Notes under the pieces: model-generated
Told to the model about the DNA's origin: nothing
The model's database searches: none
Seen by the model: the letters and a program-made list of their open reading frames with translations, nothing else
NCBI GenBank assembly: GCA_031216445.1
Contig: CM062219.1
Coordinates: 578,501-642,500 of the forward strand
Source of the DNA: Lateolabrax maculatus
Lineage: Eukaryota; Chordata; Actinopteri; Acropomatiformes; Lateolabracidae
Direction of reading: 5' to 3'
Length of the DNA: 64,000 bases
In this document: positions 11,166 to 23,600 of the stretch, piece by piece
Layout of the letters: every line of letters begins with the position of its first letter
Position numbering within the stretch: the first letter of the stretch is position 1
Position numbers and translations under genes: made by a program

Positions 11166-14100
11166 GACTGTGTATCACATTATCAAATTAGTGTATCTTT
11201 ATATATCTTGTTTTAATGTTTTCATGTCTTATGTAAAGCACTTTAAATGTATATATAGTCAAATAGCATCAAGCATTATTCATTTCTAGTATATATAATG
11301 TGTATAAATGTGTAAATCTTCGTGTAGTCAGTGAGCTGGAGGTTAGTGATGTTGTTGTCTCCGTGCTGCAGGAAGGTCTGGTCCTCGGGGAGAGTCGGTT
11401 TGAGGAGCAGGTCACCATCAGCGACTCTCAGGCCGATCACATCCACATTGAGGAAATATACAGTGAGTGAAGCCGGGTCACAGGTTAAATCCTCACCGTC
11501 ACATCTTAACACATCTTTATTTCTCTGACAGATGTCCAGAAGCACATCGCCTGCCACAAACTGAACGAGTGAGTAGCACACAGGAGGTGATCTCTTTAAC
11601 ATCTGACCTCCTCACATGTTGTAGAAGTCACAGCAGCTGTTTACAGTCCAGATGTTTCATTAATGGCGTGTGATGTCCTGAACTCGTTTGTAGCTTCTAC
11701 AACAGCGTTGGAGAGGTGGACCTGGACACTGTGAAGAGAATCCTGGCAGACAACAAGCAGGTGAAATAAACTCCACCGATGAACATCTGACATGTTTTGC
11801 GCCTCAGCTCTGACCGGCGTGTTTGGGTGTCGCAGGAGAGCGTGATTGGCTGGTACCGACAGCGCAGGAACACGGATCAGCAGATGACCTTCAGGGAGAA
11901 GATCGTCCACGAGAGGCTGAAGACGTCTCTGTCCAACCCTCACATGATCTTCGTGCTGCTGACGCCCAGCAAGCTGAGTCCTGCGGGTTCCACCCACAGG
12001 ATGGAGTACGCCGCCTTCATCTCGCGCAGCAGGTGAGGACCGCCGCTCGCAGGTGTCGTCATCGCACGACAGCAGAAGACTGTCGCGTCAGTCGGCGTGT
12101 TTACGGGATTCATTAAACGTCCTGAAACGAGAAATCTGGTTTCTGTAATCAAGGAATAAAAAAACAACTAAAGCTGCAACAATCATTCGATTAGTCGATT
12201 TTTAAAGGCAAAACGACCTCTAGCAGTCGACTGAAATCAGGTGATGTATAAAGATCATCTGGAGGTCGGGGTGGATGGACGGGTTACAGACTCAGGACTT
12301 CGACCCTGGAGGCTGCCGTTCGTGTCCCGAGTGAAAGCGGAACTCAACGTTGTCTCATTTTAACGATTTAACTCACGTCGCGTACGTTAGTGACGTGATG
12401 GCGTACTTACTTTAATCAGCTTTATTGGCCATTTATGTGTCACACAAAGGAATTTCACCACGGTTTTTCGTTGCTCTCAATGTACAAATAAACCAAAAAC
12501 AAGGACAACAAAGCAGAACAAAGGTTTAACTTCTAAGTACAGACAGAAATATTAATATATATATGCTTAAGTGTGTATGTGTATATAAAAAAACAATAAT
12601 GAAACTGTGAACAAAGTTTTCCTAAAATGAACCAAGTCGTTTTGTTTAAACCAGCCGTTTCTTATTGTTACTGTGACGACGAAGGTCCGGTACGCCGGTC
12701 ACACGTGGTTTTGGGATTCACTGAGGATTGGTTGGATTAGTCGATCGAGAGAAATCAATGATCTTTATTATCGAATAATCATTGTGGTCATTTTTCATGC
12801 ACGAATGCCAAAATATCTGCTGGTTCCAGCTTCTCAAATGTGAGTGTTTACTGCTTTTCTTGTTTTGTTTTTTTAATCACAGTAAACTGGATGTTTTCTG
12901 GTTTTAGACATTTGGTCGGACAAAACAACGTTTTTCTCTATTTCCTTTCACTGTTTTAAAGATGAAATGTTAAAATCGATTCTTGAACATTTTGATGTTT
13001 AAAGCTCGTGTCGTCCATGTTTGAAGTGTTTGTGTGTTTTCTGGGCTCCGACGTTGATCAAATGTTGTGTTTCCTGTTCCTGTGCAGGCGCTTCATGAAC
13101 GTTCCAGTGTTGGTCAATAATCTGGGTTTGCTGGAGCAGCTGGCGTACTGGAAGGTGTCGGCTCCGTGCTCCGCAGCAGGTTATAACCTCACCATGAAGA
13201 AACACGGGTACGGCCCTGCACTCAGCGAAGACCAGGTCCACGTCACGCCCGCTCCTCCGCTCACGTCACCTCCCTCCTTCTGTCGTTTCAGCTCCAGATT
13301 CTTCTCGTCCAACGGGCTGCTGAGAGACGTCGGCGAAGTGAACAAGATGAACGAGTCCCTGCAGTCGGAGCTGCAGGTGAGCGGCGGGAGGACGCGTCGC
13401 AGAGTCGCCTCCTGCCGCTGCTCACACTCACCGTCTGTGTCTTGTGTTTGACAGAAAGCGTGCGGCGAGGTGGAGGAGAGCGAACGCCTGGTGGAGGCGC
13501 TGCAGGCCGAAGTGTCGGCTCTCAGGAGGAGACTGAAGGAGAAGAAGCAGAGTGGAGCAGGAAAAGGTAGAAAACTGTGATGGTACTGAGCCTTTCAGGA
13601 CGCCACTGGTCCGACACCAGCGGAGCTGAAACCATTCATCGATCCGCTCATCGACCAAATAAACCTCCAAGTTCCAGACCCTCAAATGTTCGGATTTACT
13701 GCTTTTCTGAGTTTTATATCAAAGTAAAGTGAAAATCTTTAGAGTTTTAGAACTGCTTGACACATTTGAGGATGGGCAGTAGTGATTAATCAATTCATTT
13801 TCATATAATCAGTTATGAAAGTATTGGTTAGTGGCAGCTACAGACAGCAGGGATCTCAGTGAAGTCTTTGATTTGCACGTTTCAACAGGTTTTTTTCCCG
13901 TCATCTGTCTGATGAAACAGACCTTTGACCTTCCTCTTAACGCCGCCTCAGATCTCTTGCTATATTTTCTACAGATATCTGTGTGAATTCAGCACCATGA
14001 GACACAAACAGGTGACTAAGAGAGTTTTGTGTGTCTCAGATCCACCGCAGCAGAAGAACAACCGGCTGCTCCACGAGGCCGTCAGAGCCCTGTTCGCCTG

Positions 14101-14314
14101 CTCTCCCCTGTTCCACTCGCAGACATTGACCCTGCAGGCGTTTCCCGTTCCCGACGATTGCCAGAGCTCCGAGCAGGAAGGGGACGTTTCCAGGACGACG
14201 GCGGGCGCTCAGGAAACAACCTCCCCGCCTCAGCCCGGCAGGATGAACTCCCGCAAGAGACTGAAGGAGATGCTGCCGGGGAGGGAGAGGAAGCGCAGGA
14301 AAAGCACATCTTGA
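10996..14314 (+). CDS. abraxas1: Abraxas 1, BRCA1-A complex subunit (FAM175A), 9 coding exons
   Basis: Abraxas scaffolds the nuclear BRCA1-A complex (with BRCC36, RAP80, BRCC45, MERIT40), which removes K63-linked ubiquitin at DNA breaks. Exons: 10996-11076, 11372-11462, 11532-11568, 11694-11760, 11836-12032, 13088-13207, 13292-13376, 13455-13566, 14040-14314. All are in phase and give 354 residues (human 409). The N-terminal part is the MPN-minus domain (LSGIVLSSLMFQHVNSDSD, then SFYNS-like FYNSVGEV, VIGWYRQRRNTDQQMTFRE, FVLLTPS). A coiled coil that should pair with BRCC36 spans about 205-255. The last exon is divergent and basic. It ends RKRRKSTS and shows no C-terminal S-P-x-F motif, which in human Abraxas binds the BRCA1 BRCT repeats. 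The gene is divergent from gpat3, as in human. Confidence 0.95.
11133..11164. repeat. (GT)n microsatellite
   Basis: A pure GT run of 32 bp in abraxas1 intron 1, preceded by a short poly-G tract at 11113-11122. Confidence 0.9.
12172..12985. repeat. Cluster of interspersed repeats in abraxas1 intron 5
   Basis: Three pieces are recognisable. At 12172-12235 is an end fragment of the GCTGCAAC/TAATCGATTA family. At 12410-12520 is a different element with the familiar fish signature GCTTTATTGGCC..GGAATTTCACC..GCTCTCAATGTAC. At 12735-12985 is a longer copy of the first family in reverse orientation (GGTTCCAGCTTCTCAAATGTGA, GGTCGGACAAAACAA). Together they account for most of this intron. Confidence 0.55.
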
Positions 14315-14508
14315 TGTGAAACAGCTCCTGTCCACTTCATAATAAGTTCTAACTGCTTCATATTCACAGAAGCCAAACTCCATCTGGGTTTTAATCCTGT
14401 TGGTCGTTCACTGGTTCACATGAAGCTCATTTTAATGGCACCCATCACAGTTCTGTCACAGAGCAGGTTTAAGTTCATGTACAGTTATTTTATATATTGT
14501 TTAGAGAT

Positions 14509-14514
14509 AATAAA
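14509..14514 (+). terminator. abraxas1: abraxas1 poly(A) signal AATAAA
   Basis: Canonical AATAAA about 195 bases after the abraxas1 stop codon. No further abraxas1-like sequence follows. Confidence 0.7.
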
Positions 14515-14637
14515 AACCTTCTTTTTGTTATAAAGTGTTGCTGCCAATCATTTCATTCATAGAAATTCAATTTTATCGTGTGGAAACAAGCTGAGAGCCA
14601 TGCAAGCAGCTCTAATCAGCAGTAAACACAGTCCAGC

Positions 14638-14668
<31 letters not shown>

Positions 14669-14985
14669 AGTCCTGCGGGTATTTAAACCAAAGTATTTAT
14701 TGATCGAGTTATTACAGATCACCCTGAGGAACATGAAGGTCTGAACCACATTTCATCACAATCCATCACCAGCTGAACACTTTTCTTTGGAGTGAATGTC
14801 TCTTTAAAACATATTCCCTTTAATAATGTTGTGGAGTATCAGTAGTGTGGTTTAAAGGCCTAAAGAGACCAAACTGAAATGAAGAGTTTAAGTTTTGTGA
14901 TGCAGAATTGTTTGGTAATATTTCCTCCCCGTTAATCATCTCTCAGGTCGACACTTGACAGCCAGTCGCATCAGAAACAACAGAC
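14515..14985. other. Intergenic, abraxas1/mrps18c convergent gap
   Basis: About 470 bp between two converging genes. It contains a (GAT)n microsatellite at 14638-14665. No gene, RNA or other clear element was seen. Confidence 0.6.
14638..14665. repeat. (GAT)n microsatellite
   Basis: About nine tandem GAT units in the intergenic gap. Confidence 0.85.
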
Positions 14986-14991
14986 TTTAAT
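14986..14991 (-). terminator. mrps18c: mrps18c poly(A) signal ATTAAA
   Basis: ATTAAA on the minus strand, about 35 bases past the mrps18c stop codon. It is the commonest variant of the poly(A) signal. Confidence 0.55.
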
Positions 14992-15024
14992 AAACAGACG
15001 ATTACAGATGAACACACTGATCCA

Positions 15025-16493
15025 CTAATCCAGATGTTTGATGCCACAGATGTTGGGATCCTTCATGAACTGTGGATGCTTGTGGGTCACCGACATGAAA
15101 CCTGGAGGGGGAGAGCTGTGTTGATTAATTGAACAGGAGAATATTTTCAGGTCACTTGTTCCCATTAAAATCCACCGTAACTGAGTAAAATGAACCTCAG
15201 TTTAAAGAGTGATGTGAAGGAACCGTACCCATCGAGTGAGCTTTCTTTATCGCTTTAGACACTTCCCTTTGTTTTCTTCCACACAAGCCTGGAAAACAAA
15301 ACAGGACAGGACAGGAATCAAGACTTTATCCACAGAAAAGTGCCAAGGACTGAGCTACAGGTGGACGTGGGGCGGCTCACCTGTGATGTGTCGGCCGTAG
15401 ATCCTGCCAGTGTGAGGTGAGATGAACTGAGACAGCAGCTGTAGAGGAGACAGGTGAGTGAACACTCAGTGATGCTACAGGTCACACAGTTAAACAGTCT
15501 GAGCTCGTTTGAAGCTTCAGGATGTTCTGACTGGTTTCACTGAAGTTTTAATCCCAGTGAGGCATAAGATAAAACTTTATTTATCTGAAGGGAAGTTTTT
15601 GTACTACAAGGTAGGAAAAAGAGTGGGAACATAAAATATCAATAACAAAAGGTGCCAATCTAAAATATACAGAATGCCAAACAGGTTAACAGTTGTAATC
15701 TGTTATTCTGTCACACTGGCTGCTCTATGATCAGTTGAAGGTCATTGTTTGTTAATTATTTAGATTTTTCTTCTAGTTTTTAGTTCAGTTTAGTTACAAT
15801 CTGAGTTTATGTTTTTATTCTTCTATTGTTCACAAACCATCCCACTGCTCATTATCTCTTCTAAAACTGAAGCACGGTCTCAGAAAACCTCATGAACCCG
15901 GTTTCTCTGAGGGACCTGGTTCCCTGTGAGCTGACCAGGTGTGCACAGGTGACTCTACATCAGGGCCGTTACTGTCCTGTTGTTGCTTCATTATATCTAA
16001 ATGCACTCAGACTACTTATGATCCAACAGTGAGGCTCCGTCAGCCCGGTCTGAGAGCCGCAGGTGTGTCTCACCTGGATGTTCTTGTAGTCCACTGAGAC
16101 GCTGCAGAGAACGCAGCCTTTCTGTGGCTCTTTGAACGGGTTCTCCATCTTTACGAGCTTCAAGATAAGATCACAGCATTACATGAGTAAGTGACTCTTA
16201 TTGCTGAAGTATTTCTGTAATTAATCACTATATTCACCCACCACGTCCTCCTTCTGCAGGACGACAGGTGAAGCGGCCGCGAGGCTCCTCAAACCTGCAC
16301 GAGCACATTCATGTTAAAATACCGGCTGGCTAACGTTAGCATTAGCTGCAGCTGAGTTAAACTTGAGTTTATTTCAGACTTCATGAACTCTGTGAGTCAT
16401 TCACACACATTCAAGTCGTTCCGCAGCCTTACTTGTGTTTCCATGCGCCGATAAAGCGGGTTTTAGCCGCTGTAACCCTCTCAGGACGAGCAT
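15025..16493 (-). CDS. mrps18c: Mitochondrial small-subunit ribosomal protein S18C (bS18m), 6 exons
   Basis: A structural protein of the mitoribosome small subunit, homologous to bacterial bS18. Exons 5' to 3': 16433-16493, 16242-16294, 16074-16157, 15381-15438, 15229-15288, 15025-15101. All are in phase and give 130 residues (human 142). Family hallmarks: MENPFKEP, then a CxxC pair (GCVLC), VDYKNIQLLSQFISPHTGRIYGRHITGLC across two junctions, then KQREVSKAIKKAHSMGFM. The cysteines probably bind zinc as in other S18 proteins. The basic, hydrophobic N-terminus (MLVLRGLQRLKP) fits a mitochondrial targeting peptide. I chose the ATG at 16493. In-frame ATGs at 16580 and 16601 exist, but an ETS-type promoter element at 16530-16538 suggests that transcription starts near or below them. 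Divergent from helq, as in human. Confidence 0.93.
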
Positions 16494-17185
16494 CTTGACC
16501 TGACACCGGACCGGATGTTGTCGACCAGGACTTCCGGTGCGTCGCTGCGTTTTCCGACTATCGTTTCCTACCAGTGCCATGGCGGTGGTGGTTCCTACCA
16601 CTTCTAAAGTTACTGCATGTTAATTAGAGCTACATTACACGTGAAATATAGCATCATTTGTAAAGGCCAAATCAGTACGCAATGTGTATTTTTACTCGTC
16701 GATAATTAAGTTTCTGATGTGAAAACAATTTAATGGTTCAGATTTAATGTTTTGTCGGAAAAGATTAAATGTTACCCTCTTCAAAGATATGACAAGGCAA
16801 GATAGAAAACCCTCAGGAATCATGAATGAGTGACGTTAGCACATGTTGCTACTTATGTTAACAAAGTAATGATACTAAATATGTTTTTATTACCGTGTTA
16901 GTCTCATCAAGTAACGTACGTGATTAAACTCCAGCGTCTGTGTTAACGTCCACCATTTTAAACCCACAGTAGCATGCTAAGCACTTTTATAACACAGTAC
17001 AAGGAAGATAAACTGTAAATCGGCAGAAAATGGCGCCAATTAAGCAAAGCGTATTATCTGGTCATTGTCGGCCTTATTTTGGGGAACTTATCAGAAGTTT
17101 ACTGTAGCTAAACTAGAACAAGTGAGGACACAATGTAGGTATTGAAGCAGTTAGCTCTGTTAGCTGGTTAGCCGGTAAACCGAAG

Positions 17186-17200
17186 ACGGAAGTGACGTCA
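17186..17200 (+). promoter_or_regulatory. helq: ETS-CRE composite site (ACGGAAGTGACGTCA)
   Basis: An ETS core (CGGAAGT) directly overlaps a perfect palindromic CRE (TGACGTCA). Such composites are known binding sites for GABP/ETS with CREB/ATF factors in CpG promoters. It lies about 450 bp upstream of the helq start. Confidence 0.6.
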
Positions 17201-17543
17201 GGATTTCTCTCTTGCTCTGACGCTGTTGACACATTTTAAACGTGAAGCTCGCGAGCCGCCGCGTTCATTCACAGGAATCAGATCCGCTTTGATCGATATC
17301 GATCCGACAGACTTTCAGACACTTTAACGGACGTTTGGGTTCAATTTGTTGTGTTTGTAGTGACGAGCGAGTTACACGGGTTAACTAGTTAACTAGGTAA
17401 CGTTTGGATATCTTAACGTTAACTAGTTAAACGTTGAACAGTTTCCTGTTAGTCAGGTTGTTGTGACAGATGGTTGGTTTACTAACTGACCCTGTTTGAC
17501 CCATAGATATAATATATACACTGGGTATATATTTATATACAGC

Positions 17544-17573
17544 ATATACACACACACACACACACACACACTG

Positions 17574-17612
<39 letters not shown>

Positions 17613-17613
17613 T
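17544..17613. repeat. Palindromic (CA)n-(TA)n-(TG)n microsatellite
   Basis: A CA run (17548-17571) is followed by TGTATATATATATA and then a TG run (17588-17612). The two outer arms are reverse complements, so the whole 70 bp can fold into a hairpin or cruciform. It ends 34 bases before the helq ATG, in what may be the 5' UTR or the tail of a 5' intron. Confidence 0.85.
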
Positions 17614-17646
17614 TGACATGCTGCAGCAGGCTGAACCTGGACAGTG

Positions 17647-20600
17647 ATGAATGTTGGGGAGCAAGAAATCAAAGTGAAAAGAGTTTCCTCGAGGAAGAGG
17701 TCGAGGGACAGTCTGAGGAGTCAGCTGACACCAGCGAAGAAGAGAGGAGGAGGAGGAGGAGGAGGAGGAGGAACCTGTTCTCAGCAATGCCCCAAAAACT
17801 GGAGGCTGAGCAGCATCATGGCTGATGAACCAGCTGTGGAGGTTTGTTATGGTCCAAGCTTTGATCGATCGATTGATTAGTCAGCTGACAGAAACTTGAT
17901 CCGTGACTACTTGGATAATCGATTAATCGTCACTTTTAAGAAAAAAATGTGTCATAAAAAAATGAATATTTTCACATTTTACATGAGAAACAAGTAACGT
18001 TAATGTGTCAACTTGAGCTTTACATTTTTCTCTATTTTCTGACAATTTATAGACCAACGAATTAATCGTTCAATTGAGGAAACAATTAAATGGTTAAAAT
18101 TATCAATAATTGTAAGCTGCTGCTGTTGTTGGGAAACCATCACATCATCCCAGAACAGTCCGACACCCAAAGATAATTGTTTCACTATGACGTAAAGAAA
18201 AGCATCAAATCATCAGATCTGAGAAAAATAACGTAAACGATTATTCAATGATTATCAAAATAGTTAGCGATCGATTTTCTGTCCCACAAATCATATCCAC
18301 TGATATATAAAACACACTCTATAAAAGTGGAGGCGTTGTTCCTGTTTTAAAACCAGGACACAGCTGATCAATACCTGTTGTGGCAGCTGATTGATCAGTT
18401 GCATCAGATTGTGTCAATAAAATGTGTCAATAGAAATAACTTCTTCTAAAAGCTTCTCAGAAACTGAAGTTGTTTATTTGGTGTTGAGAGCTTGTGAACA
18501 GTGCAGGTCTGTGACATCATCTGCCTAATCAACATGCCTAATCGATGCAACTGATCAATCAGCTGTCAGAAGTGGTATTGATCAGCTGTAGTTTCCTGAC
18601 ACCAAACTGCTCCTGATGATGGTTTAAAGGAAAACTGAGAATTGAAAGCTGCTGCTGTCGTGTTTTCAAGTAACTGTACAGTTTTCTGATTTCCTGTCGA
18701 TCGACTGATTGATTAATCGGCTAATCGTTTCCGGCCTGCTCTGATGAGTCGTGTGTTTTGTTGGCAGTTCTGCAGCGACAGCGAGGACCTCTTTGGGGAC
18801 TATGACAGCCTCCTGGAGGACAGCTCTCTCCTGGCAAAGCTGGAAGATGCAGAAGAAAAAGCGAGGCAGCGTCCGGGTCTCACCGACGCCCAGGATCGCC
18901 AGGACTTCACCGCTCTGCGGCCGCAGAAAGACGCCGCCTGGAAGCGGCCCTGTGAAGAAGATGTTCTCACCGACTCCATCTTGGATGGCCTCAGAGACGA
19001 ACCCTTTGAGGACTTACCGCCCAGCCAGCTGCAGTTTCAGGAGCAAGTTCACGAGAATGCGAAGAAGAGCAGAGTGCAGGAAGGAGGCAAAACCTCAACA
19101 CCCGACAGGAGCTGCAAGGCTGGAACAGACACAAACATGGAGGACAGAACCAAGAGGCCGGCGAAGGCGAGGAGGAGCGTGACGGAGCAGCTGAAGAGGA
19201 CGATGCTCTGTAATGCGGCATCTCCCTCCCCCGTCTCACGCACCGTCGTGTTGAAGGAGGCGGTGGTTTCTGAGGAGATGAGCGTCGCCCTGCAGGCCGT
19301 GGAGACGGCGTCTGCCGAGGCGACCGACCTCGGACCTTTCTTTGGTCTCCCCACCAAAGTGAAAGAGCTCATGTTTAAGCTGAGAGGAATCAAGACTTTA
19401 TATGGTGATTCACTGTTCGGTCTGTTTCTGAGTTAGCTTAGCTTAGCATAAAGACTGAAAACAACGTGTCCCTTTCACACTTTAAGCTCAGATTAAACAA
19501 ACCAGATGTAAGATGTTTATCGGAGTCTTTAGAGATGCTGGGAGGTGGATTTTGTTCCCTTTGGACAGAACCAGGCTAGCGGTTTCCCCCTGTTTCCAGT
19601 CTTTATGCTAAGCTAAGCTAAGCAACTGCTGGTTGTAATATTCATTCGTAAATTCAGCGTACAGACATAAAGGAAAAGAAGAAGATTCCCCCAAATACCA
19701 AACTATTGTTCCATCTGTGTGAGTTTTTGTGTTGTGTCTTTCTGTCTTTTCTCAGACTGGCAGGAGACGTGTCTGAATCTGGACTGTGTTCAGGAGAGGA
19801 AAAACCTGATCTACTCGCTTCCCACCAGTGGAGGGAAAACTCTTGTTGCAGAGATCCTCATCCTCAGAGAGCTGCTGTGCAGGAAGAAAGACTGTCTGTT
19901 CATCCTGCCGTACATCTCGCTGGTGCAGGAGAAGGTACTACATTGACTTCTCCTCTTCCTGCTCCTCCTCCTCGTCTTCTTCTTTTCTTTTTTACACATG
20001 GAGGCGTCAGACTTTACTATACCATCTCACACATTGTGACGTGACACAAACCTGCAAGATTGTTATCACAAAGTCTGTAGGCACCATGTGAGAAGAGTGG
20101 TATATAAAACGGTGTCATCTGCATATAAATGTACATGACAAGATTGTATTTCTGTTTATAGTGAATAGAAGAGGACCATGAATGGAGCCCTGTGGGACAC
20201 CTGTAATAACCTTTGAATCTCTTCATTTTGAACACTAGAAACTACGTGTTGGTTATTTTGCAGGTACGTGGGTTGGCGAGCTTCGGCCTGGAGCTGGACT
20301 TCATGGTGGAGGAGTACGCCGGCAGTAAGGGCAAGTTTCCTCCTTTGAAGAGAAGAAACAAGGCATCGCTATACATTGCCACGATAGAGAAAGCCCACAG
20401 CCTCGTCAACTCCCTGATAGAGACCGGCAGGATCGAAGACCTCGGACTGGTGGTGGTTGATGAGGTACGAGCACGCCTCCGTTTGAATCACAGGTGTTTT
20501 AGATTCGACAGTAAAGGTAGAAGTGGGAGGCTTAATGTCAACATGCATCTTCCATATGCAGCTTCATATGTTGGGTGATGGCAGCAGAGGGGCTGTTATT

Positions 20601-23600
20601 GAAATGACTCTGGCCAAAGTCCTCTACATGAGCAGTAAGTGTTCTCATTTTTTAATCCCAGGTGTCTTGATGAACCTTTAAAACCTTGTGAATCAATCAT
20701 TCTTCATTCTTTTCCAGAAAAGACTCAGATTATTGGAATGAGCGCTACTCTGGGAAACATCAAAGACCTGCAGACGTTTCTGGGGGCTGAAAATTACACA
20801 AACAACTTCAGGCCTGTAAGTGAATTTAAATGTTGACTCTGGTGAGTCAATATTCTTCTTCATGTTCAGACTCAAACTAACTGTGAATCTGTTGTCTGTT
20901 CAGGTCCAGCTGAAGGAGTATGTCAAACTGAAGGACACTATCTACGAAGTGGACCCAAAGGAAGAGGAATGTTTCACATTCTCACGTCTTCTCAACTTTA
21001 AGGTGACGACTAAATTCACATACTGTGTTTGTTTGAATAATAACAACATGTTGTAATCTTCAGGTTCACTGTCACTCTAATAAATACTTACAGAGAGAAC
21101 AGAGAGGAGCATGAGGTGTTGGAGGTCGTCGTAAAGCATAAAGGCTGCATCTTCTTCAAGTTTTTCTCCATCGTTTGTACATTTTAGAAACAAAAGAGTT
21201 GGTTTTCAGAGCACATGTCACAAACACCACTCCAAGAGGTGTCACGTTCTCAAATCTCGTCATACAATCATCAACACCACGACAGCAACAGGACAAACAG
21301 CCTAAAGTTATTTAGGAGAGATATAAATATATGAAAAAATAAGTAACAAAACACTTCATTCAGTCTGTTTACGGCTTCATATCTGCCCTGTTATTTATAT
21401 CAAATAATATTCAAATAACAAGCTTGTAAAAAGGTCTCATGCTTCTTGTCTCATTTGAGGTTAATGACACCAACATATAAAATATGTAAAATATTGTTTG
21501 AATCATGTGTAACTCATCTACTAAAACATCTGTTTTTTTAAGGGGTTTGAAACAATGTTTCCTTATGAAATATGAATATTCACAGACTGTAAAACCTGCA
21601 CTTAAGGTGAAGGTATCGCTGATAAAGTACCTTATTAAACTGATGTTCCTGACCATAACGTCCCTCAGTACTCGAGTGCGATGCAGAAGATCGACCCGGA
21701 TCACATCATCGCTCTGGTGACCGAAGTCATTCCATCACATTCGTGTCTGGTCTTCTGCCCCACCAAGAAGAACTGCGAGAACGTCGCGGGGATGATCTGC
21801 AAATACTTAAAAGAGTAAGTGAGCCGGCCAGGCGGCGTCTCCCGCTCTGATCTGCCGTCCATGCCGCCGACTGATGGAGTTCGCTCGACTCTTTCAGGGA
21901 CTTCCTGCAGCACCGGGAGGCGGAGAAGGCCGTCCTCCTCAGAGAGCTGAAGGACAGCGGGAAGGGCTCGGTGTGTCCGGTGCTCAGGAGGACTGTGCCG
22001 TACGGTTTGGCCTACCACCACAGCGGACTGACCTCCGAGGAGAGGAAACTGGTGGAGGAGGCCTACTCCAGCGGGGTCCTCTGTCTCCTGGCCTGCACCT
22101 CCACCCTGGCTGCAGGGATCAACCTACCTGCCCGCAGGTAAGTCCCTCAAACACTCATGGTCATATTCCTAAACTACAACCATATCACACAACCAGTTCA
22201 CTTTTATAATAATAGAAATATTCCTTTTCACTTCACATGCTTTGTGACGACAGCACTGTGGCACCTGTGAATGAGCATCACAGGTGGCTTGTTTCTGTGG
22301 ACTGATTTCCCCCCAAACTGCTCAGATTGTTTAATTTTCATATGTTTTAACAACCAGAAACAATAAATTATCCAATACTTCAAAGAAAAAATCTGTAATC
22401 ATTCATCTTGTGACCTCTGAGATATACATTCGGACCCATCAGAAGGTCTGACACCGAGGTTGGGAACCACTGCTGTAAAGGATCAGTCTGGGGTTATTCT
22501 ATATTTTTGTGCCACGTTCAGACTTCCTGTCTGTGGCTCTCAGTTCCCATTGGTTCCTACTGAAAACTCCTCACAGATTTAGAGTTTCATGTTTAAATCA
22601 GCTGCTCGCTGTAGTGAGTGTTTGGGGCAGAATCAGAATAACCTACAGTGTGTGTTCATGGTGATGAATGAACATATGACTCAGAGCAACAGTGAGGCTC
22701 ACTGATGTGTTTTTAATAGAAGAAGAGAAACATCAGGCTGTGATACTCACACAACACTTGTCAGAAGATACATTTACTGCTGGTTTCATGGTTATTTACT
22801 ACAAATAACATAAATCATTGATTGGTTCAGGGATGTTAAGTATTCTTGATTTGTAGTAAATGGGATAAAACACTGGATTGGTCCTTTAATCTGTTTGGGA
22901 ATTAGAGTAATTCCAGAATAATGTTAGACAAGCTGTTTTACTTTTAGAGTTTACCCTCATGTTCTTTATGTCATGAGAGTTTAAAGTGGATCCATGTTGT
23001 GTTTGACCCTGATGTCCTTGGACCAGAGTGATCCTGCGCTCTCCGTACGTGGCCACAGACTTCCTGAAGAGGAGCCAGTACAAGCAGATGGTGGGCCGGG
23101 CCGGTCGGGCGGGGATCGACACCGTGGGAGAGAGCATCCTGATCCTGCAGGACAAGGACAGGAACATGGTGAATTCAGTTTCTATGGCAACAGGGTTTTT
23201 TTAATTTCCACACTTCTATCTGGCTTCTTCTCCATGGCAACAGCAGCCGAGGCTCATGGGTATTGTAGTATTTAGAGCTTATTACTGAGAAGCAAAGTGA
23301 AAATAGTTCAAACAAACAAACAAACAATAGAGTCCTGACTTTCTGTTGAGGCACATATTATACATATCAGCGTTGATTTATCGGTTATTTTCATCAGTCT
23401 ATAAAATGTCCAGAAATAGTGAACATCCCAAAGTGAATTCAGTTTTCTGTGATAGAAGTCTGAAAACCAATTTTTGGAATTCTTGCTTTAAAAGTGATGA
23501 TTGACGATCAATAATCCGCTCTGGAGGAGATCACTAAAATAAATATTTGAAATGTGAATTCACAGAATCAAACTTTATTTAACTGAAACCATGTGACAGC

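Larger units (their letters stand above)
16494..17646. promoter_or_regulatory. Divergent mrps18c/helq promoter region
   Basis: This 1.15-kb gap separates two genes transcribed outward. On the mrps18c side there is ACTTCCGGT at 16530-16538, an ETS/GABP-type site typical of genes for mitochondrial proteins. On the helq side an ETS-CRE composite sits at 17186-17200, and TGGCGCC at 17031-17037 resembles an E2F site. No TATA box was identified. The block 17250-17450 may be a non-coding helq first exon; an alternative acceptor (TGCTGCAG) ends at 17626 just before the start codon. Confidence 0.55.
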
